Assembly: GCA_038496445.1 (NCBI GenBank)
Contig: JALMLS010000104.1
Span: 1-27,128, forward strand
DNA length: 27,128 nucleotides
From: Trichosphaerium sp. ATCC 40318
Lineage: Eukaryota; Discosea; Flabellinia; Trichosidae
Direction: 5' to 3'
Of the stretch, positions 9,388 to 20,300 are shown in pieces (the first letter of the stretch is position 1; every line of letters starts with the position of its first letter). The notes under the pieces are model-generated. The model was given only the letters and a program-made list of their open reading frames with translations, was not told the origin of the DNA and made no database searches. A program made the position numbers and the translations under genes.

Positions 9388-11235
9388 TTACAAGATATTT
9401 TTGTGCTTTGCTTTGAATACTTTGACCCGTTCAATGGGACTGAATTCTAGTTCTTCTAGCAAGGTTGAAGTTATGTCCTCAGGCTTGATATTAGCATCAT
9501 TCATCAATGATCCAAGTTCTTGTGCTCTTTCATTTGCAATACCCAACTTCATCAATATTATCTTCCAATCAGGTTCAACTTTTGGAGCTGATTGGTTCTC
9601 ATATGCTTCTCTGAAATGTGACTAGCACAGCCTGCATTAATAAACGCTAGTACTAATACAAACTAAAGAGATACGTACCTTATTATTGGCGTCAACAGAA
9701 ATGTTGGGTTTATTGAGCCAGGATTTTTGAGATAAAACGCTCAGATCATCATCTGATTCGTCACACTAGAATAATGATCAGTTGTGACGTGGATTGTTAG
9801 TTGTAAAGGCTTACTTTAAAGCGTTCCTCTTGCTTTTGTATTTCAAGGGCTTCAAGGGCATCTTGAATCATATTAAGGTGTTCAGGAGCATCTCCAAACT
9901 TTGTGTATTCTCTATCAGCATCAAAATCACCATTTGGTTCAATAACAGCTTTTGCCAAGTACTTTTCAATTCTGTCTTCCTTCAGAGCCTCACTGCTTTT
10001 GGCTGTAGTGATTTGCTATATTGTCATTTAACTTAAATATTTATGTTTGGTTTTGAGCACCTTTTCACTCATTTGTTTTGTTGGCGGAAGATCTGTAGAG
10101 TTATATTTGGTGTTCTAAAAATATCAACATTAAAGCTCAGAAAGACAACTTGTTATGGTACCTTTTTGTGATTGTTGAATGTCAATTTTTGCAGGTTTGA
10201 TTCTCCATAATTATTACGACCATCTGTGTCCAACTTGAGGTCATGAGATATTGTCAAATAATGATATGCTTTATTGGCAAACTCAAGATATTTTCCAGGT
10301 AATTTTAATGGTTTGTTTGATCTGAACGAATCAATCCATTTCCCTTTACCCCAACCAAACAAACAACCTTCATCATCAATCACAAATGATGTCCACACAC
10401 CAGCATGTACAGATATGATGTTATTGAGTCCTTTGATGATACCCTGACCATACTCGCGATCAATACCCAACCCAAGACACCCACGCCAGTTAAGTCCAAA
10501 AGAAAATACTTGTCCTGACTTGAGGAGAACAAGTACATGATGAGAACCAATGGCAATATCAGTGGCATCATCAATACTTGGAACACGTGAAATTGTCTTT
10601 GGATTCAAGAATAATGATTTATCTTTTGCTTTCTCTTCTGTTGTTCCCCAAAGAAATACATGACCTGTTGATGTCATTGCTCCACTTATGTCATTAGTTT
10701 GAATTTTGTTGACATGATCAAGACTTGGAATACGTTTTGGTGAGTTTACTTTCTTTGTGTCAAATGAATGACCCAATCCATGATATTCATTGTCTCCCCA
10801 AGAGTAGACATGACCTGCTTGCGATAACGCCATACTCACATGATAGGCAGATACTTGCGTGATATTGTTGAGATTTGGAACACGTGTTGGTGACGAAACA
10901 GACTTGAAGTGACCCAGACCCAACGACCCAGCTGAATTACCGCCCCATGAATACACAATACCATTTGAATCAACTGCAAGGCTATGAAAAAACCCAGCAG
11001 CAATACAGACGATATTTGTGAGTGACTTTATTGGTCTAGCAATAGCTCTCGCTTTGGTTATTAGTTCCTGTAAATATTGAAAAGTAGACTTCTTGGCTGT
11101 GCCTAACTGGCACCAAGAGTTACCCCCCCACGTGTAAACAAAGCCATCGTCTGCGATTACCATTGAATGTTCGTAACCAGCGGCCAAACGGTTAACATAT
11201 TGTAAATTAACCGACGAAGTGTGAGGTTCTGCCAT
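9388..11235 (-). CDS. RCC1-repeat protein with C-terminal SAM-like domain, copy B (intact)
   Basis: Exons 11235-10162, 10114-10061, 10015-9815, 9765-9679, 9621-9388; 550 codons including stop, all in phase. Exon 1 carries about six RCC1 blades (YTWGGNSWCQLG, YSWGGNSAGSLGLGH, YSWGDNEYHGLGH, FLWG, FSFGLNWRGCLGLG, FGWGKGKW). Then comes a charged linker (REYTKFGDAPEH) and a last exon with a SAM-like helical bundle (LMKLGIANERAQELG..ERVKVFKAK). RCC1 propellers bind chromatin, small GTPases or ubiquitin-pathway partners; SAM domains mediate oligomerisation or RNA/protein binding. This pairing suggests a scaffold, but the target cannot be read from sequence. Copy B has an 18-codon exon (10114-10061) that I do not find in copy A, and about 13 extra residues after its first blade. 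It lies tail to tail with broken copy A. Confidence 0.9.
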
Positions 11236-11261
11236 TCTTGTATTGTTTGTAAATTAAGCAA

Positions 11262-11281
11262 GTCTTTTTTTATAGCACGTG
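11262..11281 (-). promoter_or_regulatory. CACGTG plus TATA-like promoter of RCC1-like copy B
   Basis: On the minus strand CACGTG (11281-11276) is followed at once by CTATAAAAAAAG, a TATA-like element about 30-40 bases before the ATG at 11235. The close spacing suggests a core promoter with a very short leader. Transcription start not shown. Confidence 0.45.
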
Positions 11282-12073
11282 ACTTCGCTTATGCTGGTAG
11301 CGAACAAGTTCTAAAAATTACATTTGTTAACACCCAGGAATTTCCTAACTGTTAACGCTGTATTGTGGAAAAGAAAGCTCTGATGGACCAGATTCGCGAT
11401 TGAAGTAACATTGTAGAAACTTTTTCTGAAATGCAGACACGCAACGCTAAACGCATAATGTGAAACACCCGCAATTGCTACGTGCAATAGTGGGCGTTTT
11501 AGTACGTTTGATACATACACCTGTAACCAGCTCCATAGACTATTTAAAAATGTTACTCACCCCTCAAAATGCGGTATTAGACATAGTTAGTAACACTTTA
11601 AATGTCGGGACGTTAGAACGAGAAAATTTGTTTTTTTTGCTTTCTCATGTTGAAGTGCAAAACCGAGAAGTTTATTTGTACTTTGCATAATGTGCAAATA
11701 TGTGGTTATGGTATTGTAGCCATCAAAGTTCAAATGAAATCATTACTGCCATTTTTGGGCACGTTTTAAAAAAAAACTCTTTCAGCATTTTTGGCTTTTG
11801 GTTTCTCGTTCACAACACTCCTGAAACCCAAAAAGTAACTTGGCTCTCCTGTGCATGTAAAGGCCATACATATAGAAATGGTTCAGTAATCTACATTAGT
11901 GAATGATTGTAACTACACCACATAACAAACTCAAAGTCATAGAACTGTAGCCTTACTTTCTGCTACAAAACGGTTAACCGTTTAGGGTTTGAAATAGGTT
12001 ACCTCGCCTCTTCTTAACGATATAGTAGTACATGAACCAGTAGTAGGTTTGAAAGGTTATTCTACATTATCGG
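11282..12073. other. Intergenic region, nothing supported
   Basis: Roughly 800 bp between the start of RCC1-like copy B and the 3' end of the F-box/LRR gene. It contains open frames of 60-76 codons on both strands (for example 11460-11690 plus), but none shows splice joins, a known motif or compositional support. Confidence 0.4.
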
Positions 12074-12079
12074 TTTATT
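12074..12079 (-). promoter_or_regulatory. Polyadenylation signal of the F-box/LRR gene
   Basis: AATAAA on the minus strand, 33 bases past the stop codon at 12113, a plausible position for a cleavage/polyadenylation signal. Confidence 0.45.
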
Positions 12080-12112
12080 TTCTGATTAAACAACATATTT
12101 TACAGATGTCGG

Positions 12113-13685
12113 CTAGTACGTATTGCTCATGCAAATATGTACTGGTTGTAGTGCTTGGATGCCTTTATACGTAAGATTTGCACCATACTCGTTATTAAAG
12201 TAAATAGTATGAACTCCTTTTAGTGCTAGAATTCCCTCATCTGTCAAATTGTGACAATGTGACACATTAATAGTATGTACACCTCTCAGCGCTTTGATGC
12301 CCTTGTCTGTAATGTGTATACAACCTTCAAGGTTAATGGTATGGACGCCCGTTAGTTCTTTAATACCTTCATCTGTCACTATTGTTCCTTCGAGATTAAT
12401 GTTATGCACACCTCTGAGCGCCTTGATGCCCTTGTCTGTAATGTATATACAACCTTCAAGGTTAATGGTATGGACGCCCGTTAGTTCTTCAATACCTTCG
12501 TCTGTAATTATGGTTTTAGCAAGGTCAATGTTATGAACGTTTAGCCCTTTGATGCCTTCATTTCCAACGCAAGTGCCTTCAAGACTGATGGTATGAACAC
12601 CTTTTAGAGCTTTAATGCCTGCATTTGTTATTTCGATACAATAAGCAAGGTCAATGGTGTGAACGCCCTTCAGTTCTTTGATGGCTTCATCCGTCACATC
12701 TAATCCTTCAAGGTTAATAGTATGTACTCCTCTTAACGCTTTGATACCGTCATCTGAGACATTTGTTCCGATAAGGTGAATAGTGTGTACTCCTTGAAGT
12801 GCTTTGAGGCCTTCATTTGTCACTCTCATACAATAAGAAAGGTCAATAGTGTGAACGCCCTTCAGTTCTTTGATGGCTTCATCTGTCACATCCAATCCTT
12901 CAAGGTAAATAGTATGTACTCCTCTTAACGCTTTGATACCGTCATCTGACACATTTGTATCTTCAAGGTGAATAGTGTGTACTCCTTGGAGCGCCTTGAG
13001 ACCTTCATCTGTAATGTGCTCACAACTTTTAAGGTTAACGGTATGAACGCCTTGAAGTTGTTTTAAATCCTTATCTGTTATGCTCTTGAATGAGGTTGCT
13101 GAGATTTTACGGCAGCCTTTTAATAACGAATACACTGTATCCTCCATTTCTTTGAGTGGAATAATTAGCGTGTTAGCCACAACACCGGCATATTCTTTGA
13201 TCTTCAAAATGTCCGCTATTGATGATAAATGAACTGTTTTGTAGCCAACGATAACGTGAATGATGTCAGCCATTAAGCTACATGACTGAGCAACAGCGAA
13301 TCGTGATGGTCCGTCTGTGTGAGACAGGATATGTGAAATAACCTCGGTAGGAAAATCAAGAATAGTTGGAGTATTGTATGTCACGTGCATCCTATTTTGG
13401 AAAAAACTTAGGTAAAGGTACTTCCGGTTTTAGTTTTTATTTGGGGTACTTTTGTTTTGATATGCGGTTATTAATTGTTACCCTTTCAACTCTTTCAATG
13501 TTTTTTAGATTGTTTGAAAGAACAAGGTCTAGTTGTCCTGAGATGCTTGTGTTTATTGTGTCAACGACATCCTCAAGCTGGTTTATGAATTTGGGATATA
13601 TGGAGGTAACTTTACCAAAGGATTTGGTATGGTGCTTAGAATAATACAATATAACTTGTTCTAATGAAACAGGGCTGAAATTCAT
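12113..13685 (-). CDS. F-box/leucine-rich-repeat protein
   Basis: The main exon (13391-12113) encodes an F-box (LDFPTEVISHILSH, FAVAQSCSLMADI) and about 14 leucine-rich repeats of 21-24 residues with consensus GIKALRGVHTINLEG..TDE. F-box/LRR proteins are the substrate-choosing subunits of SCF ubiquitin ligases: the F-box binds Skp1 and the LRR arc binds the target. Start: ATG at 13390 gives 425 residues. An upstream exon 13685-13450 (ATG 13685, open frame) fits a 58-nt intron (13449 GTACCC to 13392 TAG) in phase 2, which would add 79 residues; I favour this longer model, but the short one is possible because 13390 is itself an ATG. The LRRs show a three-repeat super-period (TNVSDDG, LDVTDEA, then DL.YC), so the array grew by recent block duplication. 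No introns lie within the LRR array. Confidence 0.85.
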
Positions 13686-14228
13686 GCTTTCCTTTTGTTT
13701 GGGAGAAGATTTTGAACAAAAACTATATGCGACTTTTCACGTGCGTTAAACTATGCTCGGTGTTCACGTGCTAAGTCAATTCTAGGGAAATCTGAAGGGT
13801 ATGTAGCAGAACTAAGGTAATTTGCAAAAAAAAAAAATTACACGTGCGCATATCGTAATCATAGACAACTTATTAAAAACGTGCGCGTCAGCGGTGTATT
13901 ATTACACAATCATAGCCGCACAAACAGTTTTTTTCAGTTTTTTTTGGTTTTGGCTTAAGTTTTATTTCTTTTTGTTCTTTTTGCGTACAAGTTGGTTGGC
14001 AATAACGCACGATCATAAAAAGACCTTGTCATGTTATTTCGCGTCACTAACAGATGCGGTAGCAAGATATACGCTACAAAATCTAATTTACGTAAAGGTT
14101 AGTGTATTCCGAGTCGATTCTGAAGCTTTTAATCGTGTGAAATCAGAAAAGCGTCAAAAAACAGATAAAAATGTTTTAGTACCGCTTTACACGCTTTACA
14201 CAGTATTATTAAGCGAACTGGCCACTAA
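13686..14228. promoter_or_regulatory. Divergent promoter region with three CACGTG sites
   Basis: Gap between the F-box/LRR gene (minus) and the modular J-domain gene (plus). CACGTG occurs at 13738-13743, 13765-13770 and 13841-13846; the first two lie 53 and 80 bases from the preferred F-box start. The rest may contain 5' exons of the plus-strand gene (an open stretch 13822-14238 ends without a clean splice join), which I could not resolve. Confidence 0.4.
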
Positions 14229-14239
14229 TTGGAAATAGA

Positions 14240-15868
14240 AACACGAGTGGCACAACCAGTACGCTCAATATGGGGTTGGGGAGCGAAATCTAGCCAAAGC
14301 GACGTAGTATCGAAAAACAGAAAGACTCTAGACAGCATACAACAAGAACTTGGTTTAAATAAACCAGAGGACTGGTATAATGTTACTGAAGAGGATGTAG
14401 TACTCCACGGTGGTGTACGCGTTTTGAAAGCGTACGTTCTGACTCTGCAGCGTCAATACTCTTTTAAGCGCCACTGACATGTAACCTAGTAACGAGGGGT
14501 CTCTATCAAGGGCTTTGGCAGCAGAATATCCGGAAACAAAATGGGACAGACTAAAATTCAGGTACACAAGCGCTTTAGAGCTTCATCACAGTGTAGTCGT
14601 CGTTTAACGCTTTGAACAGTAAATCTCTGAGGTTACATTATCAAAACATCAACACTCAGCGTAAAGTATTCGACGCTATTGGCAAAGAGCTTGGCATAGA
14701 GAACGTTGACGAATGGGATGCAGTTGGCGAAAAAGATTTTAAAAACGCAGGAGGTTTGCGTATACTTGGTCTGTACGCATAGAAATAACTAGAGGAGGTC
14801 AGCTCTTCCGTTTTTAACAGAAACCAAGCGTATCTTGAATCTTCATCCTAATTCCATTCGTTACCCGTATTCGTGTCTTACATCTTCTTTTAGCTATGGA
14901 GGGTCAATGCAAAAGGCACTAGAACGCGTTTACTCCAGATCTGCAACAGCCGCTAAAAAAAAGAAGTGCGTCTCAATTGCAACCCCTTTGTTGACAAGTG
15001 GATTGATTATATATTGATTGGTTTGATCCTTAGGCAAGGCAGTGTTAGACACTCTAAGAAACAACAAACTCTATCAATTCTTGAACAAAGAAAGATTGTC
15101 TCGTTTCTAGGAGAGCGTCTTAAAGTCCAACATCCTCAAGATTGGTATGAGATACACTTCTTGGAATTGTACAAGCTCCTACCACCAAAGGAGAGAAAGG
15201 TTTTACTCAGACCGTACGCACCATAGAATTTATTTAACCAGGCTCTAAGGCAATTTATTGACAAGACTGTGATTAGGTATGGTGGAGTGTTTTTTGAGCT
15301 GTTGAAGGCAACAATTCCAAATTTCCCTTGGAAAAAAGAAGACTTTGAGTACGTTCCTACATGACACACTCTTTATTTCCCCTTTGACTGATCATATCGC
15401 CTTTAGTGATGTATGTATGGTAAATGCAGAAGATGGTATGCCTTTTTAGCCAAAAGCTAGAAATGCAATGTAGCTTCAAGTCTTCTAACTAAAAAATCAC
15501 GTGTCAGTTTTTTTTATTGACTTGTTTTATGTTTAGAGTTATCTCGCCTTGATCATAAAACTGGTAGTATTAATTACCACACAACCTTGACAAAGCAAGG
15601 TGCTATTTCAAAGAAGCATTGTACCATTTTGGGTATTGATGAGAGAGCAACTGTTAAGCAGATAAAGCAAGCATACAAAGAAAAAATTAAAATATGGCAT
15701 CCGGGTATGAATGGCCGTCAAGTGCATTCTGTATCTTTGTGTGCTAACTATTATTTAGATAAGGCCAAACCAGATCAAAAAGAGTATGCAGATGGAGTAT
15801 TTAAGGAAATCACTGCAGCTTATGAGCAATTAATGTCAACAAGAGATCCAAAAGCAGAAAAAAGCTAA
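14240..15868 (+). CDS. Three-module DWY-repeat protein with C-terminal J-domain carrying HPG (5' end unresolved)
   Basis: Exons: x-14431, 14490-14561, 14620-14772, 14894-14965, 15034-15213, 15250-15348, 15407-15435, 15537-15868; all joins are in phase and the frame is open to the stop. Three tandem modules follow the pattern LG....DWY.V....GG.R.L..Y.GS...AL...YP...W: KPEDWYNVTEEDVVLHGG..EGSLSRALAAEYPETKW; ENVDEWDAVGEK..YGGSMQKALERVYS; HPQDWYEIHF..YGGVFFELLKATIPNFPW. I recall similar 'DWY..GS' repeats in hypothetical proteins of algae and other protists, function unknown. The last exon encodes a J-domain: HCTILGIDERATVKQIKQAY, then WHPGMNG, then FKEITAAYEQLM. The HPD that activates Hsp70 reads HPG, and about 25 extra residues sit before the last helix. 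Inference: it may bind Hsp70 clients or J-partners without stimulating ATPase. No in-frame ATG lies in the first seen exon, so upstream exons are missing. Confidence 0.75.
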
Positions 15869-16024
15869 ACACCCAACGTTTTTGTAACATGGATGCTTCA
15901 TTAAAATTTGTATAAAATGATGTAACCATATAAGAATTTTACATGTGCTGCGGCTTGCACCATTTTGCTTGCTGAAATAACGTTATTGCAATTATTGTGG
16001 CACAATGACCAGTCTTTGTTGAGC
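15869..16024. other. 3' flank, nothing supported
   Basis: Short spacer between the modular J-domain gene and the left inverted arm; no feature seen. Confidence 0.4.
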
Positions 16025-16311
16025 GCCAAACAGTTTGTGCCTGTAGTGCTTGCAAAACAACAACACAATGAAATGTAGATAAAAACACATAAAGTACAAA
16101 CAAATGTGTGTAAGCGAGGAAGGTGAGTGCCAACAGAAACAGGTGTGAAAGCAATGTATATTATACAGAATTGGTGGAAGTAATTTGCTTTAAAAGGACA
16201 TCTAATAAGCCAATGTAGCTCAGTCGGTAGAGCGTTAGCCTTTTAAGCTAATGGTCGCGGGTTCGAGCCCCGTCATTGGCTAGTTTTTGCTCTACCGTCC
16301 AAGCGTTTTGC
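16025..16311 (+). repeat. Left arm of tRNA-containing inverted repeat
   Basis: About 287 bp repeated in inverted orientation at 21611-21898, with only a few substitutions and one indel visible (for example a 1-bp difference in GTAGATAAAAACAC versus GTAGATATAAAACAC). It contains the tRNA-Lys gene and about 180 bp of its 5' flank. Confidence 0.9.
16209..16281 (+). tRNA. tRNA-Lys (UUU)
   Basis: A 73-nt cloverleaf. Acceptor stem GCCAATG/CATTGGC, A box TAGCTCAGTCGG, anticodon stem TTAGC/GCTAA with loop CTTTTAA giving anticodon TTT, and B box GGTTCGAGCCC. No intron and no encoded CCA, as expected for a eukaryotic nuclear tRNA. A TTTTT lies just downstream (16284-16288), a Pol III terminator. Confidence 0.95.
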
Positions 16312-16329
16312 CATTTTGCACTTTGGTAG

Positions 16330-16338
16330 AGTTTATTT
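16330..16338 (+). repeat. Left target-site duplication of the Mutator-like element
   Basis: AGTTTATTT, repeated exactly at 21219-21227 on the other side of the element. Nine bases is the usual duplication length for Mutator-like transposases. Confidence 0.9.
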
Positions 16339-16453
16339 GGAGAGGGTGTAAAATCCGCGTGATAAGTGTAAAAATCCGCAAGCGAGGATTTTTACCTAGT
16401 GCAGTATAAAAAATACCAACAATAACGTTTTGTATTACAACGTTGTCTTGGTC
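16339..16453 (+). repeat. Left terminal inverted repeat of the MULE
   Basis: Matches the reverse complement of 21102-21218 with scattered differences. It includes the palindrome GTAAAAATCC/GGATTTTTAC at 16368-16395. Confidence 0.9.
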
Positions 16454-17340
16454 CTCACAAGTCCCGTGGCAGATTTACGTAAATCGCATTTATTTACGCC
16501 TGTACAATTAAAAACAACCACGCATAAGCAAAAAAGCTACTGTTGCAGTATTAATGCTGTAGTTGTACCATTAACTCCCGTGATGGTATCGCTGCATAAT
16601 TTTTTATAAATAACATAGCGTACGCAATTTTATGTAAGGTTGAGAGCATAAAGGCAATAATTGGCGTCAGATGGCGATGGACAGTAAACCACGTGTTTTA
16701 GATAAAAAGGTTCAAAACACTGTATACATTGACAAATTAGTGAGCATAATATCACAAATTACAGTTAAAAAAGAGGCAAGCTAAAAATGACAATTTGTCA
16801 TATTTTCAAACTCAAATTTTTTTTTTTTAAACGCCTACGCTATCTTTACGCGTAGAAAACACCTCTGACCATAGTTTTAAAAAAAAACTGGTTTTTCCAA
16901 ATTTTTTTTTGTCTGGTTTTGTCACTTGGTCTTTGTTTGGCCTAAAATATGTTAAGAACATGTTCTAGACCTTCTTTGTTTCCCCACCTTTTTGCTGTTT
17001 TCCCAATTTTTTTTTTTGACAGGTGGGCACTGTGCCTCTTACCAAACAGAAAAGAGTATGCCATAGCCATTTTCGTTACATACCATGAGCGTTGGTAGCT
17101 GTTTAAGAATTTGTGTGGATTACAAAAACTCTCTTTTTTGTTAAGGGCAAGTTATGTTTATTAGCATGCATTTTTGGTGTATACTGCTCCTGTAGGATTA
17201 AAGATTTGACGTGTGCCAAAAAAACTTTTTTTTTTTGGTTTATTTGTTTTTACCCTGTTTCTCTGTTTAAACGTGTAGTTGAGAAAACTATTCAACGCAC
17301 ACACTAAGTACAAGCTTTTTGATGCATAACATGGCTTTAT

Positions 17341-20300
17341 TTATACGTCATAGACAATAGTTTTTTTGTGAGTACGGGGTGGTAAGTCTCCTGTGATCAT
17401 GGTGAACTGCCTCATCAAAGAAGGCTTACAGAGTGCATTTGCTTCTTCATCCTCACTTTCCTCAGATTCTATTTTCAAATTAATGAGTAATTTAAAACGT
17501 TAAAAACAAATAAAAAGTTTGGTGTACGAACGTGAATCTGCTACTTGTGGGATTGGTGCACCAGTACTGTATGAATTATTTTCTTCTTGGACAGGCATTG
17601 ATATTGCTGGCAAAGGTACGTGGCGTGCGTCAGGTATTGGCAAAGAAAAAACAGACGGAGAATCCAGTGGTTCCAGTTCAAGCTCAATTTCTAGTTCAGA
17701 AAGTGGCAAAGAGGACTGGGATGCGGCCTGAGAAAGCACTGGTGAAGAGGACACAAATGGTGAGGGTGTCAGTGTAGTTGAAGCTTGTTTGTTGTAGTTC
17801 TCCCGTTGCTCTTTGTTATTTTTACGAGCAGTGCGTTTATTTAGTGTAGCAAGCTGAGGACCGTTTCCTGAATTAATTAGCATTTAAAAAAAGTAAAATT
17901 ACTTAACTGTGTATTGCATTAAGAGCTTGCTCATTTGTAACAGTTTCTTCATCAAAACCTTGCATAACCAATTGAACAGCAATAATATGTTTGCAAATTA
18001 TACCATGACGTTTAAAGTAATCACATCCACATACAGGAATAGCGGCGTTAACAGGATAACTAACCTTTTTATCAAGAGCAGATATACACACATGCATCTT
18101 ACGGCCAACAACATCTTCAACAAGTTTTACATGACCCTTAAAAAAAAATAAACAAAATGTTTAATACCAAATTACAGTTACGTACGTTCAATGCAAGGTT
18201 TCGAGCTTGTTGTTGTTTTTGTTCATCCCGCAAATGCCCAACAGATTTGATTAAATGAGTACCGCCAGTTGCTTCAATTGCGCGCTGTATAACACAATGG
18301 TTTTCCAATATCGCTGGAAGTATCTTTATACAGTGGCTTATGCCGTAGCGATGTTGAGAAAACCCTTTTTGCAAATCAACTTTTAATGAGTTAACTTTCT
18401 GCAACGTACCATAAATAGTCATGAACTGCTTCCATTGGGTTTCTACTTTATTGTTAGTGTTAAATAAGCCCAATCGACTTGGTCGGCCATAATCAGGCCA
18501 ATGTTTGTGCCAGTTTTCACATAGCCTAAACAGAAAGTTAATGGTGCAACTATTTGTGCTTTGTACCAATTTTTTTCCCAATACAAATAGAATTCATTTG
18601 CCGGCTCAAGCTTCAACTCATCTTTTTTATCTGTCTTTACAGCCTCTTTATCATGCCACACCAAACATTTGGCTTTACAATAAGCTAGAAAAGATTGCGA
18701 CAACTCAGTTAAGTTGTCGTCAAAAATAGTGTGTTCCATTTTAATCAGTTCATCCATGAATTCAACACTTACAAACATGTCAACACATCGCAAACATATT
18801 GTACGTACTATTTATCAGAGTTTCTTTTAAAGTGCATACAGGAAACAATTTTTTTACCCCATGTTTGTCGATAGTGGAATTGGCACAGTATAAACAATAA
18901 GCCAGCTTCCAAAATTGCTTTTCGTTCAGCTGGATCTTTATCGATCATCACTAGAGGATTCCATGGCTGTCCATCTAAAAGTGCGTCACAAAGAATGAAA
19001 CAAGAATATATTTACCTCCTTGCAATTTCGTTTTAATTATCATCAAAAATGTTTTAATATTTTCATAACAATTAGAAGCAGCAATACATATTGCTCCTAA
19101 AAAACCTCTTCTTGTGTGTGCTTCCTCACATACTAACCCCCAAATAGGAAATGAGTATGTGTTGAATTTATATACGCTATCCAAGCCAACAATCTTTGAG
19201 CCATATTTTTTCAAGTACTTTAAGCCTTGTTGAGTGCCCAACACAACAACAAAATTACTGTTCTCTTTGGTTGGCAGATTTTCATCAAGTGTGGGATACA
19301 AAATGTAGTCTTTGAATAGAGGGTCACGCAAAAAGTTACGAACTTCATCAATTATATCTTTCGACCTATTATTATTTTTAGATGTACAACAACAATAAAG
19401 AAAGTGCAACATACGGAGGAGTTTTTTGGTTTGCTCTGAGCCATTGTTTGATTTTTGGTGTACCTATAATCCATTCTTTTGCTTCGATATCATTTATCAA
19501 TGGTTTGTTTCCATTTTTTTGTTGAATGCTACGCCGTAATTTGGGTAGCACCTGGTTCATAAATGTAGTGGGTTTAGCTTGTCCGTATCTATTTGATACT
19601 CCAAATTCATCCTCTTCAAGTAGTTTTTTCTTTGCCTAAAGGCGTTACCACAGGGCTGAAACTAAACAAGGCTTTGCCTTAAATATGAAGGCATTTTTTT
19701 AAAATCAGGCATTGATGGCAAAAATCAGGCATTTAAAAATGGCAATGCCTGATCTTGCAAAGGCAATGGCAACAAAGGCAAAAATCAGGCATTGAAATAA
19801 GGCTTTGTTGGGCATTGCCTCAATTGTTGCAAAGCCTTGTTTTTTTTAGGCAATGCCTGCCCTATTTTTTTTATGCATTGCCAGCTTTAAATTTACAGGC
19901 AATAATTAGGCATTGGTTGTGTATACATTGTACATTAAGGATGCATTGGTTTAAGGTAAGTCTCCACCACACCAACACTTCCTAAACTTTTTTTTTCATT
20001 TACTACTGACGTTTTATATAGACGCCGTCACCACGCGCTTAGTATTTTATGGATTCTAACGAAACCGCCGCCATTCGAACCGCAGCACCCAAATCCACCT
20101 ACAACAGGAGTATAGGTACTTTAAACCATTTTTCCAGTCCGCGAAAATTATACCAATAATTTGTTAATTTTTTTTTTTAACTAAAGGTTTTTTTTCACAT
20201 GGAGGACATTGAAGTTTTTTGTGTTTTGTGTACTGTACTTTAATAAATGAATCACTATTGTATGCCTATATAAAGCCTTGTTTTATGAGTATATGGTGCC

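Noticed and set aside
9401-9625. Plus-strand frame in the RCC1-like copy B tail
   Set aside because: It is the complement of the SAM-like exon, whose protein matches copy A.
11460-11690. 76-codon plus-strand frame
   Set aside because: No motif, splice site or CACGTG upstream; overlaps a similar-size frame on the other strand.
12113-13020. Regular spaced repeats that might suggest a CRISPR-like or satellite array
   Set aside because: The period of 63-72 bp is the codon length of LRR units in an open frame with an F-box.
15939-16154. Hydrophobic frame MLSHLFLLALTFLAYTHLF, repeated at 21768-22013
   Set aside because: It lies in 5' flank of each tRNA arm; the two copies diverge by a frame-changing indel and end differently, so it is not under coding constraint.
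17519-17777. Two plus-strand frames opposite the transposase C-terminal tail
   Set aside because: Shadows of the Ser/Pro-rich exon, whose phase fits the nine-exon transposase.
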